A stretch of DNA of 64,000 nucleotides from Exiguobacterium antarcticum DSM 14480. GTDB taxonomy: Bacteria > Bacillota > Bacilli > Exiguobacteriales > Exiguobacteriaceae. Positions 16,255-24,574 of the stretch are shown piece after piece. A program made the position numbers and the translations under genes. The stretch is from the NCBI RefSeq assembly GCF_000685865.1, contig NZ_JMKS01000003.1:1617001-1681000 (forward strand). The letters run 5' to 3'. Each line of letters starts with the position of its first letter. The first letter of the stretch is position 1. A model generated the notes under the pieces. The model ran no database searches and was not told the origin of the DNA. It saw only the letters and a program-made list of their open reading frames with translations.

Positions 16255-16995
16255 ATGAAACAATGGCTGAATAAAATCATACTCATGACCGGGTTCGTGT
16301 TCATGAGCGGGTGTGCCCTGGATTCAGAACCGACTGAGCTGCTCGGAATCCAGCAACCCGACGAAAATCAAGTGACAGAAGCAACAGTCGAACGTGTCAT
16401 CGACGGGGATACGGTTAAGGTTCGATTAAAAAATGGTCAGACGGAAGATGTGCGTTTTTTATTGATCGATACACCGGAAACCGTCAATCCCGAAAAACCG
16501 ATTCAACCGTTTGGACCAGAGGCGTCTCGTTATACGAAAAACGCCTTGCCTGCAGGCAGTGATGTCTTACTGGAGCGTGATCAGTCGAAGGCAGACCGGT
16601 ACGGGCGCTTGCTTGCGTATGTCTGGGCAGACGGCAAGATGATCAATCAGGAACTGCTCCGAAAAGGTCTGGCGCGTGTCGCTTATATCTATGAGCCGGA
16701 TACCCGATACGTCGAGATGTTCCAAGAGATTGAAGACGAAGCAAAAGGCAAGACGCTAGGGATTTGGCAGACAAAAGGATATGCGACGGATCGTGGATTT
16801 GATACCTCGGTCATGAAGGAAACACCCATGAAAGAATCAGCTGATTGTGAAAACATTAAAGGGAACATCAATCGGCAAGGGAAAAAAATCTATCATGTTG
16901 AAAGTGGTCGTTCGTATCAGGAAGTGAATCCGGAAGAAATGTTTTGTAATGAACAAGAGGCGAAAGAAGCCGGATTCGTCCGAGCAGACAATTGA
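16255..16995 (+). CDS. Thermonuclease-family (SNase) lipoprotein
   Basis: 246 residues from the ATG at 16255 (AAGGGGAGA upstream). The first 20 residues are a lipoprotein signal with lipobox FMSGC (Cys20). The SNase OB-fold covers about residues 40-170: VERVIDGDTVKVRLKNG, VRFLLIDTPETVNP (Arg and the Asp/Thr Ca-binding cluster), GPEASRYTKN and DRYGRLLAYVWADGKMINQ, with the catalytic Arg/Glu/Arg positions kept as in S. aureus nuclease. It should degrade DNA and RNA at the outer membrane face. A C-terminal ~50-residue extension resembles an excalibur-like calcium-binding segment (CENIKGNI...), seen in other secreted nucleases, but the DxDxDG core is not clear. Confidence 0.9.
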   Translation: MKQWLNKIILMTGFVFMSGCALDSEPTELLGIQQPDENQVTEATVERVIDGDTVKVRLKNGQTEDVRFLLIDTPETVNPEKPIQPFGPEASRYTKNALPAGSDVLLERDQSKADRYGRLLAYVWADGKMINQELLRKGLARVAYIYEPDTRYVEMFQEIEDEAKGKTLGIWQTKGYATDRGFDTSVMKETPMKESADCENIKGNINRQGKKIYHVESGRSYQEVNPEEMFCNEQEAKEAGFVRADN

Positions 16996-17000
16996 AAAAA

Positions 17001-17046
17001 CACGAAACAGGTACCTTCCGAAAAAATCGGAGGTACCTGTTTCGTG
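17001..17046 (-). terminator. Terminator of the CDF transporter gene
   Basis: Near-perfect hairpin CACGAAACAGGTACCT...AGGTACCTGTTTCGTG; the T-run is on the minus strand. It may also stop the nuclease transcript. Confidence 0.85.
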
Positions 17047-17065
17047 CGGGCAACATGTATTTCGA

Positions 17066-18037
17066 TTACGGTTGAGTCGGTGGTTGATAATGCTGAATCT
17101 TATCATCTTCATCAAACGAAATCGTGACATCCGTGATGCCTTTAAGAATCCGAATCTGCAATTCAAGACGATCCTTGATATCGTCGGCCTGAGCAATCGT
17201 CAGTCCAGGGTCGACTTCGACCTCGATTTCGACATGGAAGTGATCGCCTTCCTTGATGACTTCGAGCTTTTCGATGTCACGGACGTCAGGATCACGCATC
17301 AGGATTTCACCGATCTTCGCTGTCAACACTTCATCAATCTCACCAAGGGCACCGGCAGCGTTTTGAATGAAGACATTGTAGACGACATAAAACATCATTA
17401 AACCAATCAGAATCGAAGCGATTCCTTCCGCTTGATAAAAAGAAGTGTAGTGCGAAATCAATACGGCAATGATGGCAATGAGCCCGCCGAGTGTCGCGAC
17501 CAGGTCTTCCATGAAGACAAGTCGTGTCGCGGGTTTTGCTTGCGATAAGTTCGTAAAACTTTGACCGACGAGTGTCAGACCACGTGATTTTAAACCGGTC
17601 TCGTGGGCGATTTCAATCATCGCTTTATAAAAGACACCGACTTCAAGGACAACACCGATGCCAAGTGCGGTCAAGATGATCCAAAGACCACTTGTTTTGT
17701 CACCTGGTGCGTGCAGAATGTGTAAGATCCCTTCACGGATTGTTTCGTAGGCGAGAATCGCAACAACAAGAATCGCGGCGAGTAGGACAAGGTTAACAAG
17801 TCGTCCAAAGCCGTTCGGGAATCGTTTGGTGGGCGCTTTTTTACTTAATGCTGAACCGATGTAGACAAAATATTGATTGGCTGCGTCACCGATTGTATGC
17901 ATCATTTCCGCAAACATCGCAATGTTTCCGGTCAAGACATACGCAACGAATTTTATGATGGCGATAATGGTATTGACGATCGCAGCAGCAAGAGCGGATT
18001 TATTTCCGCGTTTTAACAAGGTCAAGAAATTCGACAT
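17066..18037 (-). CDS. Cation diffusion facilitator (CDF) transporter
   Basis: 323 residues, six membrane helices and a cytoplasmic C-terminal domain. TM2 has EMMHTIGDAANQYFVYIG with the HxxxD metal site and TM5 has FMEDLVATLGGLIAII, where the first ligand of the usual HxxxD/DxxxD pair is a glutamate region, so the metal selectivity is uncertain. The sequence resembles the ZnT9/SLC30A9-like branch (SALSKKAPTKRFPNGFGRLVNLVLLAAI) more than CzcD. The C-terminal domain has GDHFHVEIEVEVDPGLTIAQADDIKDRLE. It probably exports Zn2+, Mn2+ or another divalent ion by proton antiport. AGGGAGG precedes ATG. It lies 36 bp after gdh with only a weak hairpin between, so partial read-through is possible. Confidence 0.9.
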   Translation of the reverse strand: MSNFLTLLKRGNKSALAAAIVNTIIAIIKFVAYVLTGNIAMFAEMMHTIGDAANQYFVYIGSALSKKAPTKRFPNGFGRLVNLVLLAAILVVAILAYETIREGILHILHAPGDKTSGLWIILTALGIGVVLEVGVFYKAMIEIAHETGLKSRGLTLVGQSFTNLSQAKPATRLVFMEDLVATLGGLIAIIAVLISHYTSFYQAEGIASILIGLMMFYVVYNVFIQNAAGALGEIDEVLTAKIGEILMRDPDVRDIEKLEVIKEGDHFHVEIEVEVDPGLTIAQADDIKDRLELQIRILKGITDVTISFDEDDKIQHYQPPTQP

Positions 18038-18064
18038 GAGGGTTCCTCCCTTTAGAGAGCAGAA

Positions 18065-18874
<810 letters not shown>

Positions 18875-19729
18875 TTATTGTTTCGTAAATCCGATCATGA
18901 TCCCGCCAACGACAACCAAGATACAGCCAATGATGACGAACGTCATTTCTTTTTTTGTTTTTGTTTCTTTTAAGAGTAGGACGCCACCGATCGTCGAGAT
19001 GACGACACCGGTTTGTGACAATGAAAAACTGGTTGCGACACCAACTTTGGCTGTGGCGAATAGCAGGGCAATATTCCCGACGGCCCACATCAGACCGCCA
19101 ATCGTATTGCCGGCTGTTTTCTTCGTAAATAAATTGCCTTTACGCAACGACAGGAGAACCGCACTGATGACCATCCCGACTGCTTGCGGTAAGACCGCTT
19201 CCCAACCGTTGATGTTAAACCAACGGGCGATGACGACATAGCCAACATATCCGACGGTCGAAATCAAAAGCAGAAGTAAGCCTTTTCCGATATTTTCATC
19301 TTGTTTACTTTTGTCTTCTTTATAAGAAGTGAACGCTGCTCCGGCGACGATTAAGACAAGCGCACTGATTCCAAGTAGCAAAGCGGTCCGGTTCGACCAC
19401 TCACCAAAGGCGAGGACACCGAATAAAGAGGTTCCGACGAGTTGCATCCCCGTCGAGATCGGCATCGTTTTTGAGACACCCATTTGTTTAAAGGCCGCAA
19501 ACTGATTCATTTGACCAAGTGCCCAAAAGGCACCGGAGAAAAATCCGGCGACCCAAGCCGTCGTCGAAAGTTCAGGACTGACAAAAAAGAACGTAATGAC
19601 AGCAAACATCAAAGCTCCAAGTGTCGTTCCGATAATTTGTTGTTCCGTCGAACCACCGATTTTAGAGACGACTAACGGAAGTGTCCCCCACATCAAGGCC
19701 GGTACGAGCGCAATTAAGATATCAATCAC
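18875..19729 (-). CDS. glcU: Glucose uptake protein GlcU
   Basis: 284 residues and about ten membrane helices of the GRP (glucose/ribose porter) family in the drug/metabolite transporter superfamily. [19 protein letters not shown] at the start, [12 protein letters not shown] and the repeated [31 protein letters not shown] near the end match GlcU. I place the start at GTG 19729, six bases after GAGGTG, because the upstream GTG (19738) overlaps the ribosome binding site and the shorter form aligns with GlcU. It imports glucose in a PTS-independent way and feeds the adjacent glucose dehydrogenase. Confidence 0.93.
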   Translation of the reverse strand: MIDILIALVPALMWGTLPLVVSKIGGSTEQQIIGTTLGALMFAVITFFFVSPELSTTAWVAGFFSGAFWALGQMNQFAAFKQMGVSKTMPISTGMQLVGTSLFGVLAFGEWSNRTALLLGISALVLIVAGAAFTSYKEDKSKQDENIGKGLLLLLISTVGYVGYVVIARWFNINGWEAVLPQAVGMVISAVLLSLRKGNLFTKKTAGNTIGGLMWAVGNIALLFATAKVGVATSFSLSQTGVVISTIGGVLLLKETKTKKEMTFVIIGCILVVVGGIMIGFTKQ

Positions 19730-19771
19730 GTGTTTCACCTCTTCTACTTTTCTTTCTATCTACTTGAAGAT

Positions 19772-19797
19772 GTACCCCGGGAACAGGCTTAAAAAAC
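19772..19797 (-). promoter_or_regulatory. Candidate sigma-B promoter of glcU-gdh
   Basis: On the minus strand GTTTTT (19792-19797), 14 bp, GGGTAC (19772-19777), against GTTTWW-N13-15-GGGWAW. One mismatch at the last -10 base. Confidence 0.5.
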
Positions 19798-19830
19798 ATG
19801 GAAGAACTTAAAAAAGTTATTCCAAAATAA

Positions 19831-19857
19831 AAAACGTTCTCCGCAGAGAACGTTTTT
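19831..19857 (-). terminator. Terminator of the ABC1 kinase gene
   Basis: AAAACGTTCTC-cgca-GAGAACGTTTTT hairpin directly after the kinase stop codon on the minus strand. Confidence 0.88.
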
Positions 19858-19863
19858 GAAGAC

Positions 19864-21492
19864 TCATTTAAAGGGTTCGTCCGCAATCCGGACAATTTGA
19901 CGACCGATTCGTCGTCCGTTCCATAAAGCGATGATGGCAATGGTAAGCGATGCACCCATCAAATCATAATGGGCCAGAAAATAGCCGGTATAGCTGACGG
20001 GGAGGCTGACGATTCCGACGAGAGAACTGGTCCACTGGCGAATCTTCAGAGACTCCATGTTGGCGATCCGAGAGAATTTCTGTTGCTCGAATAGACGCCA
20101 CCGGGTGGGTTCGCTAAGCGCATCGTTGACAAGACGTGGGAAGGCAAGGAGGCGTGCGCCATAAGAACCCGCGATCTGTAAGTAACGGTTTTGGTTTTTC
20201 CCTTCTTCATCCAGCCACCTTCGGACCATCGGTTTGGCAAGTTCCAGTAAATTAATTTTCGGTGATAAAATTTGCAGGATTCCAAGGATCGTCGAAGCGG
20301 CTCGACCGAAAAAGGCAAACTCAGCCGGCAATTGAATCGGTTCGTTTCGAACGAGTAATTCAATATCCGATAATACTTTTTCAATCAATTTCGTATCGAC
20401 GTTCTCCATGTCACTTTCAAGATAGAAGGTGACCGCTTTTTCAATTGCTTGACGAATGTTTTGTTTGTTGGCGTTTGGTAACAAAAACCGTAAATCTTCG
20501 AGTCCGTCAACGATCGCATCGTAATCGAGCGTGACGAACGACTGGAGTATGCGTTGAATGGCCCGCATATCATCAGCGGTCGTCGCCCCGATCATTCCGA
20601 AATCCAGCAGGACGATGCGTCCGTCACTTTGGACGAGGACGTTACCCGGGTGGGGGTCCGCGTGGAATTTTCCGCCGAACAACAGCTGTTCACCGGCATT
20701 TAAAAACAGATTACGGGCTAATTCGTCTCGATCAATATTATGTTTTTCTAAAAACTCGAGATCCGTGATCCGGGTACCTTCGATCCACTCCATGACAAGC
20801 ACACGGTTCGTACAATGCTCTTCAAAGTAATCCGGAATGTAGATGACAGGATTCGTTTCGTACATTTTTTTGAAATACAGTCCATTTTTCAATTCTGTCC
20901 GGTAGTTCAGCTCATCTCCGATGACGAAGACCATTTGACGGTACAGACTCTGTAAATCCGTTGATTTATTGAGGGACGTCCGGCGGAGCATCGCAATGAC
21001 GAGCCGCATCGCCCGGAAATCCGTTTTGATAATTTGTTCGATGTTCGGCCGTTGAACTTTAATCGCGACTTTGCGACCGTTTGATTTGAGGGTCGCACTG
21101 TAGACCTCGCCGATCGAAGCAGAGGCGACCGGACGCGGGGAGATATCATCGACGATATCTTCGATTGAAGTGCCCCAGTCTTCTTCAATGATTTTACGGG
21201 ATTCTCCAAGCTTGCTTGACGGGACTTTATCAACGAGTTCCGTCAGCTCCATCAAAACGGATGGAGGAAACAGATCGGCCCGAATCGAGAGAAACTGTCC
21301 GAGTTTAATGAGGAGTCCTTCGAGACGAAGGGCTTTTTTCTTATAATCACGCGCAATCGTAATCATGATGCGCTCAAATTCTTCATTATTCGTACCGGGT
21401 CGGTTCTTCCGGGTGAATCGATAAATCGTCCAAATGTAACGAGCGAACATCGTTACGATGATGAAAATCCGATAAAGCGCCCAACGTTTCAT
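19864..21492 (-). CDS. ABC1/AarF/UbiB family atypical kinase
   Basis: 542 residues of the UbiB/ABC1 atypical kinase family. Defining motifs are all present: the KxGQ signature (LEGLLIKLGQFLSIRADLFP), the Ala-rich nucleotide loop PVASASIGEVYSA, VAIKVQRP (catalytic lysine), KFHADPHPGNVLV (catalytic loop) and LLDFGMIG (metal Asp). An N-terminal hydrophobic helix and two C-terminal ones (SLVGIVSLPVSYTGYFLA, ASLTIAIIALW) suggest membrane attachment. In other bacteria these proteins support quinone or isoprenoid lipid metabolism; the organism would use menaquinone, so the client pathway is uncertain. AGGTGA precedes ATG. A weaker sigma-B-like GTTTGT-N13-AGGTAA lies at 21538-21562 upstream. Confidence 0.92.
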   Translation of the reverse strand: MKRWALYRIFIIVTMFARYIWTIYRFTRKNRPGTNNEEFERIMITIARDYKKKALRLEGLLIKLGQFLSIRADLFPPSVLMELTELVDKVPSSKLGESRKIIEEDWGTSIEDIVDDISPRPVASASIGEVYSATLKSNGRKVAIKVQRPNIEQIIKTDFRAMRLVIAMLRRTSLNKSTDLQSLYRQMVFVIGDELNYRTELKNGLYFKKMYETNPVIYIPDYFEEHCTNRVLVMEWIEGTRITDLEFLEKHNIDRDELARNLFLNAGEQLLFGGKFHADPHPGNVLVQSDGRIVLLDFGMIGATTADDMRAIQRILQSFVTLDYDAIVDGLEDLRFLLPNANKQNIRQAIEKAVTFYLESDMENVDTKLIEKVLSDIELLVRNEPIQLPAEFAFFGRAASTILGILQILSPKINLLELAKPMVRRWLDEEGKNQNRYLQIAGSYGARLLAFPRLVNDALSEPTRWRLFEQQKFSRIANMESLKIRQWTSSLVGIVSLPVSYTGYFLAHYDLMGASLTIAIIALWNGRRIGRQIVRIADEPFK

Positions 21493-21657
21493 ACGGTCAC
21501 CTAGCTTCCTGTACAGTTTGTTTCAGTATAGGTTACTTTACCTAAAAACGTCACTTACAAACGGTTGAATCGGTGACAGAAAAAATAAGCTTGCCGGAAT
21601 CGAAAAAGAGCGTATAGTAAGTATTGGAATTTCTATTGAGAAAGGTGAAATGTGCGT

Positions 21658-22269
21658 ATGTCCTGGGACTTGTTAAATATCATCGGCACGGTTGCGTTTG
21701 CGATGAGTGGTGCGATTGTCGCGATGGAAGAAAAATATGATTTGTTTGGCGTGTGGTTACTCGCGTTGATCACGGCATTTGGCGGCGGCGCCATCCGAAA
21801 CCTGCTGATTGGGGTCCCGGTCTCCGCGCTCTGGTCGCAAGGTGGTCTATTTTTGATTGCGATTTTAGTCGCCTTGCTGATTTTTGTCTTACCGCAATTA
21901 TTTTTACCGCACTGGACACGATGGGGTGTCCTCGCTGATGCGCTTGGCTTATCGGCATTTGCGATTCAAGGTGCTTTGATGGCTTCCGCCAAAGGATTGC
22001 CGTTATCCGCAACGATTTCCGCTGCTGTGTTGACGGGAGTCGGCGGTGGGGTGATCCGCGATCTGCTCGCCGGTCGCAAACCACTGGTCCTGCACAAAGA
22101 AATCTACGCGATGTGGGCCGTCATGGCAGCACTTGTCATCGACCGGTTTGAGCTGACCAATCCACTCCATTTGTTCACATTACTTGGTCTGATCACGATT
22201 TTACGTATGCTATCCTATTATTATGAATGGAATTTACCAGCACGACGTTTAGGGGGAGAAAAAGAATGA
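21658..22269 (+). CDS. TRIC-type channel family protein (YadS/UPF0126)
   Basis: 203 residues from the ATG at 21658 (AAAGGTG about 10 bases upstream; an in-frame GTG at 21652 is possible). Seven helices arranged as two repeats, each with the family glycine-rich kink: ALITAFGGGAIRNLLIG and AVLTGVGGGVIRDLLAG. The prokaryotic members are trimeric cation channels or, for some, glycine transporters. The next gene starts inside its stop codon (ATGA), so the two are translationally coupled. Confidence 0.92.
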   Translation: MSWDLLNIIGTVAFAMSGAIVAMEEKYDLFGVWLLALITAFGGGAIRNLLIGVPVSALWSQGGLFLIAILVALLIFVLPQLFLPHWTRWGVLADALGLSAFAIQGALMASAKGLPLSATISAAVLTGVGGGVIRDLLAGRKPLVLHKEIYAMWAVMAALVIDRFELTNPLHLFTLLGLITILRMLSYYYEWNLPARRLGGEKE

Positions 22270-22634
22270 AAATCTTAATCATGATTGGGGCACTGTCGAT
22301 GATGATGGCAGTGGCACTCGGGGCGTTTGGTGCCCATGCGTTAAAAGATATGTTGTCCGAGCGGATGCTCGCGAACTGGCAAACCGGCGTCCTCTATCAG
22401 ATGGTTCACTCGCTTGGCATCCTCGCACTTGGCGGGATGTTATTAAAAGTGTCGATTTCACAATTTTCACTGGCCGGCTGGTTGATGCTCGCCGGAATCG
22501 TCTTCTTCTCTGGCAGCCTGTACGTAATGGCGTTGACAGGAGTGACGAAGCTGGGAGCGATTACACCAATTGGTGGTGTCCTGTTCATCGCGGCTTGGAT
22601 TTTTGTCGCCATCGGGGCGTATAAAGGATTGTAA
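22266..22634 (+). CDS. ywdK: DUF423 small membrane protein (YwdK family)
   Basis: 122 residues and four membrane helices. The start MKILIMIGALSMMMAVALGAFGAHAL with GAFGAHALK is the DUF423 signature, followed by NWQTGVLYQMVHSLGILALG and ALTGVTKLGAITPIGGVLFI. Function is unknown. GGGGGAG lies upstream and the start overlaps the TRIC stop by 4 bases. Its stop codon (22632-22634) lies only two bases before the boundary of the IS200/IS605-like element, so any native terminator has been displaced. Confidence 0.9.
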   Translation: MKILIMIGALSMMMAVALGAFGAHALKDMLSERMLANWQTGVLYQMVHSLGILALGGMLLKVSISQFSLAGWLMLAGIVFFSGSLYVMALTGVTKLGAITPIGGVLFIAAWIFVAIGAYKGL

Positions 22635-22636
22635 CA

Positions 22637-23072
22637 TTGACACTCCCACGATTAAAACCGTGGGATTCTGAAGTGCTTGTGCGAGCGCAGTCCATTTCTG
22701 TTTGGCTCAAGCCTTCAGATGAGGGTGTGCCATCACCCCTCCTGAGACAGACCGTATAGGTTCTCAGGCTGATGGACTGTTACCATCCACCACAGGTCGT
22801 TGCAGGTGTGTCCACCTGGTGTTTTAGCGTCTTTTGCGTGACGACAGGCATCGTTTTACCGGTCACATGTTTTCGTGACCGAACCGTATACGATTTTCAA
22901 GGGGCGATGGACACAGGCGTTTTAGAGACTTGTACTTGTCTATGGGATAGATATACCCGAACGTCGGGATAGATATACCCGAACGTCGGATGTGAAAACA
23001 TCCGAACTCACTTTCATCCCATGCCTAAAGGCGGGCTATGCCCGATATGGGCTTTCCCGTTCGTAAAATCTG
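22637..23072 (-). mobile_element. Non-autonomous IS200/IS605-type element (possible orphan guide RNA)
   Basis: No protein-coding frame is supported in this ~430 bp. On the minus strand it has IS200/IS605-like ends: a left-end imperfect palindrome (GCCCGCCTTTAGGCATGGG region, 23020-23055) and a right-end hairpin CCCACG...CGTGGG (22645-22664) ending GGGAGTGTCAA at 22637. Between them are the motif TTCGGGTATAT-T-CCC, shared with the region upstream of tnpB at 54560-54600, and a densely self-complementary segment (AGTCCAT at 22695-22702 region with ATGGACT near 22772). By analogy with TnpB elements the right part could be an omega-RNA scaffold with the DUF423 3' end as guide. Outer boundaries are estimates. 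Confidence 0.65.
22944..22987. repeat. Two tandem 22-bp repeats inside the IS200/IS605-like element
   Basis: GGGATAGATATACCCGAACG + TC occurs twice head to tail (22944-22965 and 22966-22987) without mismatch. Each unit holds the palindrome GGGATAGATATACCC. Confidence 0.95.
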
Positions 23073-23144
23073 TAAGGATCTACTCGCTTCACGTGACTCG
23101 AACAGAGAAACGGATGAAGCGGATAGATCCTTTTCTGATAAACG

Positions 23145-23183
23145 CAAAAAAACCGGCAAACAGAACGTCGTCTGTTCACCGGT
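23145..23183 (-). terminator. Terminator of the 49-residue small gene
   Basis: ACCGG..AACAGA / TTCTGTT..CCGGT hairpin followed on the minus strand by seven T, downstream of the small gene stop at 23212. Confidence 0.85.
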
Positions 23184-23211
23184 ACGATATAGAGCGATGG
23201 AAGCAGATGCC

Positions 23212-23361
23212 TCAGCGCTTGGCAGGTTGTGTTTTATTTAGCTTCGATAATGCTTGCTCATAGCGATCCAGTACACGTTCCGCGACTGGCTTTAGCTCTT
23301 TTGAAAGCACAGCGAATTGCAATTCACGCGATCGTGTCGATCGGTTCATAGCATTCCCCAT
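23212..23361 (-). CDS. Small basic protein of unknown function (49 aa)
   Basis: A 49-codon frame starts at ATG 23361, 7 bases after GGAGG, and ends TGA at 23212-23214. The peptide begins MGNAMNRSTRSRELQFAVLS, continues KELKPVAERVLDRYEQAL and ends NKTQPAKR: basic at both ends with an amphipathic helical middle, no signal peptide or membrane segment. It has its own candidate sigma-B promoter 55 bp upstream (GTTTCA-N14-GGGAAT) and a strong intrinsic terminator, so it is a complete transcription unit. I do not recognise the family. A stress-induced small protein is inference from the promoter. Confidence 0.75.
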   Translation of the reverse strand: MGNAMNRSTRSRELQFAVLSKELKPVAERVLDRYEQALSKLNKTQPAKR

Positions 23362-23415
23362 GGTAATTCCTCCTTCAGGTACAAATCTGACAGTTTTTGT
23401 GGCCGCAAAGAGTAT

Positions 23416-23441
23416 ATTCCCGTAGGGTTTTCCTATGAAAC
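23416..23441 (-). promoter_or_regulatory. Candidate sigma-B promoter of the small gene
   Basis: On the minus strand GTTTCA (23436-23441), 14 bp, GGGAAT (23416-23421), one mismatch from GTTTWW-N13-15-GGGWAW. Confidence 0.5.
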
Positions 23442-23454
23442 GTGATTCAGCAGA

Positions 23455-24231
23455 TTAAAGTGCGAAATGTGCTTCGAGCTCGTCCGACTCGAGACGGTTA
23501 CCAATGAAGAACTCACCGAATTCACCATATTTTGCACTGACTTCGTCAAACCGCATTTCATAGACGATTTTCTTGAACTGGAGAATATCGTTAGCGAAGA
23601 GGGTGACGCCCCATTCCCAATCGTCAAATCCAGTCGATCCGCCGATGATTTGTTGAATCTTGCCGGCATAACTCCGACCGATCATCCCGTGACGGTACAT
23701 CAGCTCTTTGCGTTTCTCCATCGAGAGTGTGTACCAGTTGTCACCGTCGCGGCGTGACTTGCTCATTGGATAGAAACAGATGTGCTTCGATTTTGGCAGG
23801 ATTGGATAGAGACGGTCGCGGACATACGGATTTTCGTAAGGGTTACCTTCTCCTGAACCACGGTATGTCCCAAGTTCGACAACGGACACATACGAGTAGG
23901 TTGGGATGAGGTAATCGTAGAGATCAAGCTTCTGCATTTTGACTTCGACGGCTTGAATGTCTTCCATCGTCGGACGAAGGACCATCAAGACGAGGTCGGC
24001 TTTTTGACCGATGATCGTATAGAGGGCATGGCTTCCTTCTTTTTGTTCTTCGACCTGTGCGAGTTCACTCAAGAAAGCTTGGAATTCATGAACCATCTTT
24101 GTCCGGACCGTAGCTTCGACTTGCTTGAGACGGCTCCAGTCAATCCGGCGAAAATCATGGAATGTATACCAGCCGTCGAGTGTTTCGGCGGCTTGTTGCG
24201 TAACGGTTGGTTCTGATGATTGATGTTGCAT
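23455..24231 (-). CDS. hemQ: Coproheme decarboxylase HemQ (ChdC)
   Basis: 258 residues of the chlorite dismutase-like family, coproporphyrin-dependent haem branch of Firmicutes. HemQ oxidatively decarboxylates coproheme III to haem b. Visible are the N-terminal DGWYTFHDFRRIDW, KADLVLMVLRPTMEDIQ, SYVSVVELGTYRG, then FYPMSKSRRDGDNWY with the catalytic tyrosine (Tyr154 here) and MYRHGMIGRSYAGKI with the proximal haem ligand His181. Clade length is typical (~250). AGGAGG lies 8 bases before ATG. It is divergent from pta, the arrangement found in several Bacillales. No terminator was recognised before the small gene's promoter. Confidence 0.95.
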   Translation of the reverse strand: MQHQSSEPTVTQQAAETLDGWYTFHDFRRIDWSRLKQVEATVRTKMVHEFQAFLSELAQVEEQKEGSHALYTIIGQKADLVLMVLRPTMEDIQAVEVKMQKLDLYDYLIPTYSYVSVVELGTYRGSGEGNPYENPYVRDRLYPILPKSKHICFYPMSKSRRDGDNWYTLSMEKRKELMYRHGMIGRSYAGKIQQIIGGSTGFDDWEWGVTLFANDILQFKKIVYEMRFDEVSAKYGEFGEFFIGNRLESDELEAHFAL

Positions 24232-24335
24232 AAGAAAACCTCCTGAATCTGGAATGGTAAACGGGTTGATCCATGTTCAATCTTACCATATCTTTTCAAA
24301 TTGCCCGTAAGAAAACGGTTCATTTCAAAAGCGGA

Positions 24336-24400
24336 CCGGACATATATCCCGAAGGAACAGGGTATGCTCTTAAAGGGTGTGAGATTTTCAGAATGTCCGG
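24336..24400. other. 65-nt region closed by 8-bp inverted repeat in the hemQ-pta intergenic region
   Basis: CCGGACAT (24336-24343) and ATGTCCGG (24393-24400) could close a stem-loop with about 49 bases inside. No gene or known RNA was recognised. The 24232-24574 gap otherwise holds only the pta promoter. Confidence 0.4.
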
Positions 24401-24484
24401 AACTGTACTATATGAAAAAAATACTGTAATAGTATTCGAAAAGCCAGTCGTAAGAATGAAAAAAACACTTTTTTGCAAATTGTT

Positions 24485-24512
24485 TTAACAACGAAACAGA
24501 ACTGTGTATAAT
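24485..24512 (+). promoter_or_regulatory. pta promoter
   Basis: TTAACA (24485-24490), 16 bp, TATAAT (24507-24512), 62 bp before the pta start. No clear cre site was found here, unlike B. subtilis pta. Confidence 0.65.
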
Positions 24513-24574
24513 GAACAATGGAATGCAACAACAACAGAAACCGACACTTATTCGCCATAAAAGGAGCTAATATC

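Noticed and set aside
22772-22972. 66-codon plus-strand frame inside the IS200/IS605-like element
   Set aside because: Cysteine-rich, no ribosome binding site, lies in a highly structured non-coding region.
22944-22987. CRISPR-like repeat
   Set aside because: Only two units with no spacer between them and no cas genes; a simple tandem duplication.
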